DNA of 64,000 bases, taken from NCBI GenBank assembly GCA_947501555.1, contig CANMWG010000001.1, positions 310,001-374,000 of the forward strand, in the 5' to 3' direction. A program made the position numbers and the translations under genes. The notes beneath the pieces were generated by a model. The model saw nothing but the letters and a program-made list of their open reading frames with translations, had not been told where the DNA came from and searched no databases. Positions 26,266 through 34,610 of this stretch are shown in pieces; the stretch's first letter is position 1, and each line of letters begins with the position of its first letter. This DNA is from an uncultured Paracoccaceae bacterium (GTDB taxonomy: Bacteria; Pseudomonadota; Alphaproteobacteria; Rhodobacterales; Rhodobacteraceae).

Positions 26266-27111
26266 CTACAGCGCGATGTAGCCCAGCCCCGCGAATGCCA
26301 AAAGACAACCACCCCATTGCAATGCCCGCATACGCTCTTTGAGGAACACCGAAGCTAACCAGATTGCAGGCAACCCGTACATTGATGTAGCCACGGCTGT
26401 ATATTGCGCATCCGGTAAATCCCCTGCCGAGACAATCGCAAGGATCGCGATGCAATCCGTCAGACCCATGACGCAGAGAACCGGGACTGCCCGTCTGTCT
26501 GGCCAGAAAGGTATTTTCCAGATCACCAGCACGCCGATGGCCACCCCTAACGTCACAGCCCGCGTTAGCATTGCCGACTGCATTTCATTGCTGACCGCCG
26601 TGAGGGCCTGTCCGAATTCGAAGGTGGCTGTAAACCCGAAGGCTGTGATCGCCGCATAGAGCATTGTCAGCCCCTTTGGTGGGATGTCGCCTTGGTCTTC
26701 ATCCGCAAAGCCCGCCACGATCCCGATCCCACAGAGGATCACCAGAACTGCCCCCCATTGCGCTGGGGTAATGTGAGTGCCCGTCACTGCCGCGAACCCC
26801 ACCGATAAGACCGAGAAACAGGCCACTATGGGTGCCGCGAGCCATAAAGGCCCTCGCTGAAATGCCGCGTAGAGCCCAAAGACCGCAACCGCAAAGGACA
26901 GCCCCGCCCCGAGGCTGAGTGCCGCGCTTTGCCCGGTCATCGCTTGCAGATTGCCCGTTGCCAGTGTGAGCCCCGACTGCAGGATCAACCCAACGAGCAG
27001 CACGACGAAGATGCAGGTTCCGATTGCGTTTTTCTGCGTGATGAACCGGACGAGGAAATCATGCACGCCCCAGGCCAATGCTGCGATCAGGCCGAGGCCA
27101 AGCGCGCTCAT
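26266..27111 (-). CDS. DMT-superfamily (EamA) transporter
   Basis: 281 residues, ten hydrophobic segments in two EamA halves (MSALGLGLIAALAWGVHDFLVRF at the start; VLCVMGLTDCIAILAIVSAGDLPDAQYTAVATSMYGLPAIWLASVFLKERM near the end). The conserved helix-ending KER of DMT permeases is present. The start at 27111 is preferred over the track start 25 codons upstream, because those codons overlap a small membrane-protein gene whose TGA overlaps this ATG. Substrate unknown; metabolite export is usual for the family. Confidence 0.83.
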   Translation of the reverse strand: MSALGLGLIAALAWGVHDFLVRFITQKNAIGTCIFVVLLVGLILQSGLTLATGNLQAMTGQSAALSLGAGLSFAVAVFGLYAAFQRGPLWLAAPIVACFSVLSVGFAAVTGTHITPAQWGAVLVILCGIGIVAGFADEDQGDIPPKGLTMLYAAITAFGFTATFEFGQALTAVSNEMQSAMLTRAVTLGVAIGVLVIWKIPFWPDRRAVPVLCVMGLTDCIAILAIVSAGDLPDAQYTAVATSMYGLPAIWLASVFLKERMRALQWGGCLLAFAGLGYIAL

Positions 27112-27272
27112 TTCCGGCGTCGAAAGAAAGGGATCATGAACACAAAGCAGGCGATCAGGAAGAAGACGCTGCCAAACATCGACCAAAAGTGCCCGATGCT
27201 AGCGATAATGAACCCGATTGCGGAAATCACGAAGAGTATCCAGCCGATGAAGTTGATTTGATCGTCAGTCAT
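27108..27272 (-). CDS. 54-residue membrane protein, translationally coupled to the EamA transporter
   Basis: Too short for the ORF track. Reading the minus strand from ATG 27272 gives MTDDQINFIGWILFVISAIG..., with two hydrophobic segments (FIGWILFVISAIGFIIASIGHF and SVFFLIACFVFMIPFF) and a basic end RRRK. The TGA overlaps the EamA start (ATGA), a strong sign of a real coupled gene. No family is recognised. It could assist the transporter or simply be a conserved small membrane protein. Confidence 0.6.
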   Translation of the reverse strand: MTDDQINFIGWILFVISAIGFIIASIGHFWSMFGSVFFLIACFVFMIPFFRRRK

Positions 27273-27310
27273 GACCGGCTATCCTTGATTGCGGTGGACA
27301 AGATGGATTG

Positions 27311-27330
27311 TTATTCTTATCGTTAAATAA
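27311..27330. promoter_or_regulatory. AT-rich dyad upstream of tdm
   Basis: TTATTC-TTATCGT-TAAATAA lies 32-51 bases before the tdm start. It resembles the perfect repeat AATTATTC-N7-GAATAATT upstream of tmm (33828-33850): both have TTATTC, a 7-base spacer starting with TT, and an AT-rich right half. A shared regulator is possible but the right arm here is imperfect. Confidence 0.35.
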
Positions 27331-27361
27331 AATTTCCGCTCATGCAACACGCGAGAGACAT

Positions 27362-29743
27362 ATGTCGTCCGTTTTCGCAACTGTCCCGCCGGGCCCGCCG
27401 CGCCCCAGCCAAAGTTTTGAACCTGCGGTGTTCGCATGGCCCAAGGGCACCGAGCGCTATGTCGTCGCAGGTGCCGGTGCGGTTTTGATCCCGGTTGCTG
27501 CGGGGGATGCTTTGACCGTCGTCAATGACGAGGGGGCGCAGCCCTGCGAAATCCTTGCTGCAGATCCAAGCGGCCAGGTTGATCTGCAGATCATTGGCGC
27601 CAAGGGGCAGGGGCCTGCCCTTGGGTTGCAGGCCCTGCTGACGGGGTCGGATATGTCGCTGCAGGGATTGCGCTTGGGGCTTGAGGCGCGCGGGATTGAT
27701 CTGGCCGGTGCTGCTGTGGTGCACCTCTTTGAAGCCACCACGCCTGCGGGCGTCAGTGAGGCCTTTCGCGTGCAGCGTGACGGTGTCGTTGTGATTGCCG
27801 CCCCGGCCCCAGTGACCGGTGGCGTTATGGACATTGAAGCGCAGAATACGGCCACCCCCCTGACCGTCACCATCACCCGGGCTACCCTGACATCGCACAG
27901 CAAGTTTCGCTTGCCTGATCCTTTGGCTGAGCCTTTGCAGGACATCGCGGTGCACGCCCAGACGGCAGAGGCTTATTTTGTGAAGGCGGGCGACTTTATC
28001 CAGATTTTGGATGTGGATGGGCGGCAATGCACGGATTTCCAGTGTTTTAGCGCCCGTAAGCTGGATCGTGGTATTGAGCATGCGCTTGATGTCACCACCA
28101 CGCGGACCATCATGGGTCATGCTTATCCGATGCCGGGGCTGCACGCGAAATACTACGATCAGGACAATTTGCCCTTGGTCGAAGTGGTGCAGGATACTTG
28201 CGGGCGCCATGATGCTTTTGCCATGGCCTGTGCTGCGAAATATTATGATGACATCGGGTATCCGGGCCATGCGAATTGTTCAGATAATTTCAATGGCGCG
28301 CTTGATCCTTATGGTGTGACGGCCCGCCCCGGGTGGATGGCGATCAACTTCTTTTTCAATACGGGCATCGATGACCATGGTGTGATGTACGCCGATGAAC
28401 CGTGGTCCCGCCCAGGTGACTATGTGTTGTTGCGCGCCCTGACCGATCTGGTTTGTGTGTCCAGCGCTTGCCCCGACGATACAACGGCTGCCAATGGCTG
28501 GAACCCCACGGACATTCATGTGCGCACCTACGCCGCCAAAGAGCCCTTTAAGAAATCCATCGCCTTGCGTGCGACCCCAGATTCGGAGCCCAAGATGACC
28601 AAGGAAACTGGTTTTCACGCGTGTTTTGCCAAACATACCCGCAATTTTGTGGAATATAACGGCTATTGGTTGCCCAATTGCTTTGCCGCAGCCGGGCCCA
28701 TCGCGGAATATACCGCCTGTCGTGAACAAGCCGTGATCATGGACCTGTCGCCCCTGCGCAAGTTTGAAATTACCGGGCCTGATGCCGAGGCCCTTTGCCA
28801 ATATGTCTTCACCCGCAATATGAAGACACTGCCGGTGGGGGGCGTCGTCTATACGGCCTTATGTTATCCTCATGGCGGCATGGTTGATGATGGCACTGTT
28901 TTCCGCCTCGGCCGCGACAATTTCCGTTGGGTCGGCGGTGCAGATTACAGCGGCATCTGGATCCGCGAACAGGCCGAGGCGCTGGGGCTGAATGCTATGG
29001 TGCGCTCATCCACGGATCAATTGCATAATGTGGCTGTGCAAGGGCCTGCCTCACGTGATCTGCTGCGTGATCTGATCTGGACAGCCCCGCATAACCCTGC
29101 ATTTGACCAGCTTGCCTGGTTCCGTTTCACCCCTGCGCGGCTGCGCGATGAGGCCGGAACGCCGATTGTTATTTCGCGCACCGGCTACACGGGCGAATTG
29201 GGCTATGAGGTGATGTGCCATCCCAAGCATTGCGCAGAAGTCTTTGATGCGATCTGGGAGGCGGGCCAGCCCTATGGGTTGACGCCGCTTGGGTTGGAGG
29301 CCTTAGATATGGTCCGGATTGAGGCGGGTTTGATCTTTGCCGATTATGAATTCAGCGATCAGACGGACCCGTTTGAGGCGGGTATCGGTTTTACCGTGCC
29401 GCTGAAATCGAAGCCGGATGATTTTATCGGGCGTGACGCGCTTTTGCGCCGCAAAGAGCATCCGATGCGCAAGCTGGTCGGTCTTGATATTGATGCCGAG
29501 ATTGAAGTGGGCCACGGGGATTGCATCCATGTGGGTCGTGCACAGGTGGGCGAGGTGACGTCTTCCATGCGTTCGCCGCTTTTGGGGCGCAACATTGCCC
29601 TGGCCCGGGTTGATGTGGCCTATGCGGATCCGGGGACCAAGCTGGAGATTGGCAAGCTGGATGGTCACCAAAAGCGCCTGCCTGCGACAGTGCGTGCGGA
29701 TGTGGCAGCTTATGATCCCAAGAAGGAAAAGCCGCGGTCTTGA
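27362..29743 (+). CDS. tdm: Trimethylamine N-oxide demethylase (DUF1989-GcvT fusion)
   Basis: 793 residues from the ATG at 27362. It has a poorly conserved N-terminal ~200 residues, then a DUF1989 domain (~215-400: YFVKAGDFIQILDVDGRQCTDFQCF, GHAYPMPG, CSDNFNG), then a GcvT-type tetrahydrofolate domain (~430-785: RTGYTGELGYEVM, LGLEALDMVRIEAGL). This exact fusion is the hallmark of Tdm, which converts TMAO to dimethylamine and formaldehyde; the DUF1989 part holds the metal site and the GcvT part binds THF to capture the C1 unit. Tmm, DmmABCD, GmaS and MgsABC in the same window support the assignment. Confidence 0.87.
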   Translation: MSSVFATVPPGPPRPSQSFEPAVFAWPKGTERYVVAGAGAVLIPVAAGDALTVVNDEGAQPCEILAADPSGQVDLQIIGAKGQGPALGLQALLTGSDMSLQGLRLGLEARGIDLAGAAVVHLFEATTPAGVSEAFRVQRDGVVVIAAPAPVTGGVMDIEAQNTATPLTVTITRATLTSHSKFRLPDPLAEPLQDIAVHAQTAEAYFVKAGDFIQILDVDGRQCTDFQCFSARKLDRGIEHALDVTTTRTIMGHAYPMPGLHAKYYDQDNLPLVEVVQDTCGRHDAFAMACAAKYYDDIGYPGHANCSDNFNGALDPYGVTARPGWMAINFFFNTGIDDHGVMYADEPWSRPGDYVLLRALTDLVCVSSACPDDTTAANGWNPTDIHVRTYAAKEPFKKSIALRATPDSEPKMTKETGFHACFAKHTRNFVEYNGYWLPNCFAAAGPIAEYTACREQAVIMDLSPLRKFEITGPDAEALCQYVFTRNMKTLPVGGVVYTALCYPHGGMVDDGTVFRLGRDNFRWVGGADYSGIWIREQAEALGLNAMVRSSTDQLHNVAVQGPASRDLLRDLIWTAPHNPAFDQLAWFRFTPARLRDEAGTPIVISRTGYTGELGYEVMCHPKHCAEVFDAIWEAGQPYGLTPLGLEALDMVRIEAGLIFADYEFSDQTDPFEAGIGFTVPLKSKPDDFIGRDALLRRKEHPMRKLVGLDIDAEIEVGHGDCIHVGRAQVGEVTSSMRSPLLGRNIALARVDVAYADPGTKLEIGKLDGHQKRLPATVRADVAAYDPKKEKPRS

Positions 29744-29754
29744 CCGGCGCGAAC

Positions 29755-30408
29755 CTATTTTCGTGAGAAATTCATGTCTGGTGCCACCAGCCGTTCTATG
29801 GGCCCTGTCCAGGCGTAGGCCAACAGGCAGGGATCAATGTCGCCTGTTGTGATGCGGTGTTTGCTTCCCGGTGTATTCAGGATCAACGAGCCGGGCGCGA
29901 AGACGGCTGCATTGTTTTCAGACCATGAGCCCGAAACGGAGATATAGCTTTCCTCAATCTCGGTATGGCTATGTTGCGGATAGGTGGTGGCGGGTGCAAA
30001 AAGCACAAACCCGATGATCAGATTGTCCGCATGGACCGGCCCGCGTGGGCCCAGAACTTCGCAATAGGCGTATTTCTTGATCAGTGATTTGGGCAGTTTT
30101 TCGTAGCCATAGACCCATTCCAGCTTGGGGGCGACTTCGCGCAGGGCCCGGGCCATCCCTTGCATCGCACCGCGCTCACCAAGGTCAAGGGCGCGGGGCA
30201 GATGTGCTGTGACCGGCAGGGATTGAGAGGGGTTTTCCTGGATCACGGGGTTGGATTTCATCGCGTTCGACAACCTGTCGCGCACCCGTTTGCGATGACT
30301 GCGGATCGTGGGGCTGCCCCCCGAAGAGCCCATCCGGTAGAGGGTATCAAATTCCTGCAGCAGGTATTTCCAGTTGGGATGATCCTGCAACCGGGCGGGC
30401 TCTGACAT
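29755..30408 (-). CDS. dddL: Dimethylsulfoniopropionate lyase-family cupin (DddL/DddQ type)
   Basis: 217-residue cytoplasmic cupin. Cupin motif 1 reads YPQHSHTEIEESYISVSG (HxH...E...Y) and motif 2 reads LNTPGSKHRITTG, giving the His/His/Glu/Tyr/His set of DMSP lyases that cleave DMSP to DMS and acrylate. The N-terminal helical part (LLQEFDTLYRMGSSGGS, IRSHRKRVRDRLS) and the closing CLLAYAWTGP, as well as its length, fit DddL better than the shorter DddQ, but I judge this from memory. It converges with tdm, the stops lying 11 bases apart. Activity on DMSP is not proven by sequence. Confidence 0.68.
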   Translation of the reverse strand: MSEPARLQDHPNWKYLLQEFDTLYRMGSSGGSPTIRSHRKRVRDRLSNAMKSNPVIQENPSQSLPVTAHLPRALDLGERGAMQGMARALREVAPKLEWVYGYEKLPKSLIKKYAYCEVLGPRGPVHADNLIIGFVLFAPATTYPQHSHTEIEESYISVSGSWSENNAAVFAPGSLILNTPGSKHRITTGDIDPCLLAYAWTGPIERLVAPDMNFSRK

Positions 30409-30627
30409 GATCGTTTGCTCCTGCAGGGGGAATGGTCGTGATCGCAGTTTTATGTGGCATCAAAGGTGCGTCAATACCTCGCGGTTCGTGTCTGTGCTTT
30501 TTCATGGATTTTGCCATCCGGGTTTCCGTAACGATGCCGCCTCGTCCGACGAAGACCGAGCAAGCATCGATCCGCGCTTAAGCGGACTTTCGTCAGGTTG
30601 AGCTGAAAGCCTGCTCTGCGGACGAAG

Positions 30628-30660
30628 CCGACCTTCGCTCCAGCTGCGCCAATGTCCTCT
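30628..30660 (+). repeat. Degenerate intergenic repeat, copy A
   Basis: CCG.C.TTCGCT.CA...GCG..AATG.CC.CT is shared with 31507-31540 in the same orientation. The pair brackets a ~0.85 kb segment carrying one small membrane-protein gene and a truncated NUDIX gene. The rest of the 30409-30693 spacer upstream of the DMSP lyase shows no gene. Confidence 0.4.
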
Positions 30661-30693
30661 ATGCATGTTTCTTGGCCCATGCTATCTGAAAGT

Positions 30694-31107
30694 ATGTTGA
30701 TTGAATTTTTTGATAAGCTGAAAGAATCGAAATGGTTGCCTTGGCTTGGCACGGCACCGTTCATTCTCGGTCCTTTCGTCATCATGTTTAATGGTGATGT
30801 GTCGGGCGGGCTGGGACTCCTAGCCTTCCTCGCAAGTATGTTGGTTGGCTTAGTCTTAGGCGGTAAACTCGCTCAGGTTTTCTCTACTCGGATTGTCAAG
30901 GTCTCCGAAGATGTGGAAATCCGCCTTACTGCGGCCGGCTGTATTTTCGGGTTCTGGTTCCTCCCTGTCCTCGTAGTCATGTTTACAAATCCCGACCTAG
31001 GAACCGAAATAGGACTGCACTCAATCACCTCGCATTTCTTTGTGGCATGCTTTGGGGCTGGAGTTGCCTTTTGCGTGACACCCGGAAGTTCTAAAGTCGA
31101 CAATTAG
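30694..31107 (+). CDS. Small membrane protein of unknown function
   Basis: 137 residues from the ATG at 30694 (MLIEFFDKLKESKWLPWLG); the track start 14 codons earlier overlaps the flanking repeat. Four hydrophobic segments are visible (APFILGPFVIMF, LGLLAFLASMLVGLVLGG, AAGCIFGFWFLPVLVVMF, FFVACFGAGVAFCV). No family is recognised. Base composition is lower in GC than the neighbours. The stop TAG is in the same frame as the NUDIX remnant that follows immediately, suggesting this gene was joined to a broken end. Confidence 0.5.
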   Translation: MLIEFFDKLKESKWLPWLGTAPFILGPFVIMFNGDVSGGLGLLAFLASMLVGLVLGGKLAQVFSTRIVKVSEDVEIRLTAAGCIFGFWFLPVLVVMFTNPDLGTEIGLHSITSHFFVACFGAGVAFCVTPGSSKVDN

Positions 31108-31449
31108 TCCCGACGTACACACAATCTTTATCCAGATACTTGGATCTTCCCGGGTGGACACGTCGAAGACAGCGAAACGTTTGAAGAAGCTCTTGTCCGA
31201 GAACTTGCCGAAGAGATTGGTGTTTCTCTAACAGCGTGGCGAAGCTTAGATCACTTTCGGTACGTGAATGGCGAAACGACCTTTCACTTTTATGCAGTGG
31301 ACGAATGGGACGGTGAGCCAATTAACCTCGGGCAGGAACACAATGAAATCCGATGGGTCGACCTAGTTGAGGCACATATGATGCCGAAACTTACGTTCCC
31401 AATCTATGCCAACATGTTCTCTGAGCTGGCTAGCACCCGACAATTCTAG
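31108..31449 (+). pseudogene. 5'-truncated NUDIX hydrolase
   Basis: The frame from 31108 to the TAG at 31447-31449 encodes HNLYPDTWIFPGGHVEDSE followed by a perfect NUDIX box (Gx5Ex7REUxEExGU: GHVEDSETFEEALVRELAEEIGV). The first ATG is only at 31264, after the box. Upstream the frame runs straight into the TAG of the preceding gene, so the usual first ~25 residues and the start codon are missing. The catalytic box is intact, so loss by truncation rather than decay is likely. A non-standard start cannot be fully excluded. Confidence 0.75.
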
Positions 31450-31506
31450 ATAGCCAAGAAACAGACATTCGTCGTGCTGCAGCATTCGGGAAGTTTGGGC
31501 TCACAC

Positions 31507-31540
31507 CCGCCGTTCGCTGCATTCCGCGTTAATGGCCGCT
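31507..31540 (+). repeat. Degenerate intergenic repeat, copy B
   Basis: CCGCCGTTCGCTGCATTCCGCGTTAATGGCCGCT (quoted in two parts: CCGCCGTTCGCT, then GCG..AATGGCC) matches copy A at 30628-30660 over most positions. The rest of 31450-31643 contains no gene I can support. Confidence 0.4.
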
Positions 31541-31643
31541 TACGATCCATGTCCTCGTGTCAGCGGCCCGTCCTCGTTTGGCTGTACGATTAATGAAATG
31601 AGATCTGGGGGCTACTCCTTTGAGGGTGCGCATTTCCCGTCGC

Positions 31644-32387
31644 CTATTCTTTGAACCAGCCGGTTGCCAGCGCTCTGGCCCAGTCGGCCCGTCCGTTTCG
31701 GGCGGCAAGTCGGCTCGCGTCTTCCGCAGGGTAGGGCTCGGACCGGAACGTGATGTCCCATTCGCCGTCTTTTGCGTCGACCACAGCGTAGGAGGCGTTT
31801 GGTGTGCCGGTTTGCACGTAGTGATAGACCGGTGTGTCATCGTCATAGCCCGGGCATCCCACGCTGCCAGGGTTCACGATCGTGCGCCCATCTGGCAGCC
31901 GGATGCAGCGCGGGATATGGGTGTGGGCACAGAGGATCAGGCTGGCGTCGATCCCGTCGGCCTCGCGCGTGATTTCGGCCAATGTGGCGGGCCGCACTGT
32001 GCCGTTTTCGTCAACCCGTTCAAGCCAGTAGGTGTTGTCGCTGCGTGGTGTGCCGTGGCACATGAAGACCTGATCAAAGATGGTGCGCGTGGTTGGTAAA
32101 CTTTCGATCCATGCAAGGTCGTCGTCGCCAAGCTGGTCGAAGGCGACCCTGTCCGAGGGGCCCATCGCGGACGGATCTTGTTCGATCAGGTATCGGTCGT
32201 GATTGCCCCGAATTGACGGAAAGTCACGCGTTCTCAGCAGGTGGGCTGTTCCCGCCGCATCGAGCGGGCCGCTGAAGACATCCCCCAGGTTAACAGCCGT
32301 TGGTACCCCAAGCCTGTCCATGTCCTGCAGCACCGCCTGCAAGGCCAGGGCGTTCCCGTGGATGTCAGCGATGACTGCAAATTTCAT
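31644..32387 (-). CDS. Metallophosphoesterase (calcineurin-like, YfcE/MJ0936 type)
   Basis: 247 residues from the ATG at 32387; the track start 12 codons upstream adds MPDVPRCCGIGC, which is unlikely. The metal-binding motifs appear in order: MKFAVIADIHGN (DxH), NLGDVFSG (GD), IRGNHDRYL (GNHD), and CAHTHIPR plus NPGSVGCP near the end. These are soluble phosphodiesterases or phosphatases acting on unknown small substrates. It lies 47 bases downstream of tmm on the same strand and may be co-transcribed. Confidence 0.85.
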   Translation of the reverse strand: MKFAVIADIHGNALALQAVLQDMDRLGVPTAVNLGDVFSGPLDAAGTAHLLRTRDFPSIRGNHDRYLIEQDPSAMGPSDRVAFDQLGDDDLAWIESLPTTRTIFDQVFMCHGTPRSDNTYWLERVDENGTVRPATLAEITREADGIDASLILCAHTHIPRCIRLPDGRTIVNPGSVGCPGYDDDTPVYHYVQTGTPNASYAVVDAKDGEWDITFRSEPYPAEDASRLAARNGRADWARALATGWFKE

Positions 32388-32434
32388 GCATCCGATACCA
32401 CAACATCGTGGCACATCAGGCAAGCTGGCAATTA

Positions 32435-33769
32435 CTAGTTCTGCAAATAGACCTCGAGGCTATCATCCAGCGCGTCTTTCCAGGGCGTATGGTGTTTGGG
32501 TGCCATGGTGCCGGTGATCACGGATTTATAGCCGTTGTCCCGGAACGTCATGATCCCTTTCTTCTTGTGTCCTTTCCATTCCTTGAAGGCTTTGCAGGCC
32601 CCTTCGACGTCGAAGCTAGGATAGTCTGTTTCATCGATCAGCTCTTTGACGTAGTCGCCCTGGTACCAGATTGCATCGTAGTCGTCCTCGCCCGCGTCTT
32701 CCCGCGCTACGCGGTCGGTGACGTCGGCGGCCATTGTTGCCGCATCGGGCAGGTTGATCCGCCCCATGATCACGTCACGTGCCCACCAGGCCTGCGCGTC
32801 GAACATATTGAATGTGAACCATTGGTCCTGCATTCCGATGTAGAACAGATCCGGATCGCCCAGATAGGCCACGCCTTTATAGAGGTCCGCTGTGGCCAGC
32901 CGGTTGGCTGTCTTGAGCTTGAGGCTGTCGGGCAGGAAGGGGAAGTGATGTTTGTACCCGGTGCAGAGGATCACAGCGTCAATGTCTTTGCTGGTTCCGT
33001 CCTTGAAGTAGGCGGTATTCCCGTCAACTTTTGTCAACAGCGGGACTTCGGCCCAGTTGTCGGGCCAGTCGTACCCCATGGCTGCTGTCCGGTGGCTGAC
33101 CGTGATCGATTTGGCCCCGTATTTCCAGCATTGTGAGCCGATGTCTTCGGCCGAATAGGATGTGCCGACGATCAGGATATCCTTATCCTTAAACTCAAGC
33201 GCGTCTCGGAAGTCATGCGCGTGCAGGACCCGCCCTTTAAAGCTGTCGAACCCTTCGAAATAAGGCACGTTCGGTGTGCTGAAGTGGCCGGTGCAGACGA
33301 TGACGTGGTCGAAGTCTTCTGTATAGGTCCGGTCATTGGGCAGATCGGTCACCGTGACTTTGAATTTGCCCTCTTCTTTTTCGACCCAACGCACAGCTGT
33401 TGAGAACCGGATCCAATCCCGCACCCCTGCTTTTTCGACCCGTCCTTGGATATAATCAAAGAGCACCGCCCGCGGTGGGTAGCTGGCGATTTGTTTGCCG
33501 AAGTGTTCCTCAAAGGAGTAATCCGCGAATTCTAGCCCTTCTTTGGGTCCGTTCGACCACAGGTAGCGATACATGGACCCGTGCACTGGTTCGCCGTATT
33601 CATCGAGCCCCGTCCGCCATGTGTATTTCCAAAGCCCCCCCCAATCGGATTGCTTTTCAAAGCAGACGATTTCGGGGATGTCCGCGCCTTTGGCTTGTGC
33701 GGATTGAAAGGCCCGCAACTGGGCGAGCCCTGAGGGCCCCGCACCAAGGACAGCAATGCGTTTTGACAT
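32435..33769 (-). CDS. tmm: Trimethylamine monooxygenase (flavin-containing monooxygenase)
   Basis: 444 residues from the ATG at 33769 after CAGGAGAATCCC; the track start adds 19 codons of leader. An FAD site is at residues 9-14 (GAGPSG). The FMO signature is [13 protein letters not shown], followed by an NADPH site [19 protein letters not shown] and a late [10 protein letters not shown]. The segment around [16 protein letters not shown] is characteristic of bacterial Tmm as I know it. It oxidises trimethylamine to TMAO with NADPH and oxygen, and can oxidise DMS to DMSO. Linked tdm, dmm, gmaS and mgs genes give the rest of the pathway. Confidence 0.9.
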   Translation of the reverse strand: MSKRIAVLGAGPSGLAQLRAFQSAQAKGADIPEIVCFEKQSDWGGLWKYTWRTGLDEYGEPVHGSMYRYLWSNGPKEGLEFADYSFEEHFGKQIASYPPRAVLFDYIQGRVEKAGVRDWIRFSTAVRWVEKEEGKFKVTVTDLPNDRTYTEDFDHVIVCTGHFSTPNVPYFEGFDSFKGRVLHAHDFRDALEFKDKDILIVGTSYSAEDIGSQCWKYGAKSITVSHRTAAMGYDWPDNWAEVPLLTKVDGNTAYFKDGTSKDIDAVILCTGYKHHFPFLPDSLKLKTANRLATADLYKGVAYLGDPDLFYIGMQDQWFTFNMFDAQAWWARDVIMGRINLPDAATMAADVTDRVAREDAGEDDYDAIWYQGDYVKELIDETDYPSFDVEGACKAFKEWKGHKKKGIMTFRDNGYKSVITGTMAPKHHTPWKDALDDSLEVYLQN

Positions 33770-33827
33770 GGGATTCTCCTGATCTTTTGTTGCCAGTATT
33801 GCAGGGTAAATATCACCAAAGGTCAAT

Positions 33828-33850
33828 AATTATTCTTGATGTGAATAATT
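33828..33850. promoter_or_regulatory. Perfect inverted repeat upstream of tmm
   Basis: AATTATTC-TTGATGT-GAATAATT, 8-bp arms with a 7-base spacer, sits between the eutC stop and tmm, 59-81 bases before the tmm start. It is too AT-rich to be a good terminator and is well placed as an operator or activator site. A weaker relative precedes tdm (27311-27330). Confidence 0.5.
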
Positions 33851-33851
33851 T

Positions 33852-34610
33852 TCAGGCGGGGCTTGGATCATCGGGTGCTTTCAACGCGGCCCGTCGCTGG
33901 TTCATTTCCACGCCGCTGCATCCAAGTTGCCGCATGGTTTGGATCAGCGCCGCCGTTTGTCGCGCGGCTTCGGTGATTGGCAGCCCTTGTTCGCGCACGT
34001 TGGACAGGCAATGGCGTGCGCTGTCGGGGGTTTGCTCGCTTGGGTTTTGCGTAATGTAGACCCCAAGCCCGTCCGCTGCGGATAGCCCCGGCCGCTCGCC
34101 CAGCACCATGACAACGGTTTGCGCCCCCATCGCACGGGCGATCCCATCACCCAAGGCCACCCGTGCCTGTTGGGCCAAGATTACAGGCGAGACCGTCAGC
34201 CCGGATTGCGTCAGCATTGGCGCGAGGGCCGCCATGAACGCCACCCCGTTGAGCGTGACTGCCACTGCAGACAGCCCATCGCCCAAGACCAGCCCCACAT
34301 CGGGTGCGGGGTCTTGCGCGAGCCCTGCAATTTGATCTGCGGGCAGTTGCCGCCCCAGATCGGGCCTGCGGACGAACTCATCGCGGTGCGTTGCGGCACT
34401 TTGCACCCGGTAGTGCGGCAGGTTTACTGCATCGAGCGCGGTGCTTAGCTCGGCGACATCGATGTCCGAGGTTACCGCTTCGCGTGCCCTTGCGTGATCG
34501 AGCGCGAAGTTCAGTGTTGTTGCCGTGTCTTGTGCTGCGACCCTTTGGCCGAAGGTCAGCCGGGCTTGTGTGATGGCGGCGATGGTTTTGCGTGTCGTCA
34601 GATCTGTCAT
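33852..34610 (-). CDS. eutC: Ethanolamine ammonia-lyase, small subunit
   Basis: 252-residue light chain of the adenosylcobalamin-dependent lyase that splits ethanolamine to acetaldehyde and ammonia. Typical segments: RLTFGQRVAAQDTATTLNFALDHARAREAV, DVGLVLGDGLSAVAV, VMVLGERPGLSAADGLGVYITQNP and GVEMNQRRA. The start overlaps the eutB stop (ATGA). Neither a reactivase (EutA) nor microcompartment genes are present in the window. Confidence 0.93.
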   Translation of the reverse strand: MTDLTTRKTIAAITQARLTFGQRVAAQDTATTLNFALDHARAREAVTSDIDVAELSTALDAVNLPHYRVQSAATHRDEFVRRPDLGRQLPADQIAGLAQDPAPDVGLVLGDGLSAVAVTLNGVAFMAALAPMLTQSGLTVSPVILAQQARVALGDGIARAMGAQTVVMVLGERPGLSAADGLGVYITQNPSEQTPDSARHCLSNVREQGLPITEAARQTAALIQTMRQLGCSGVEMNQRRAALKAPDDPSPA

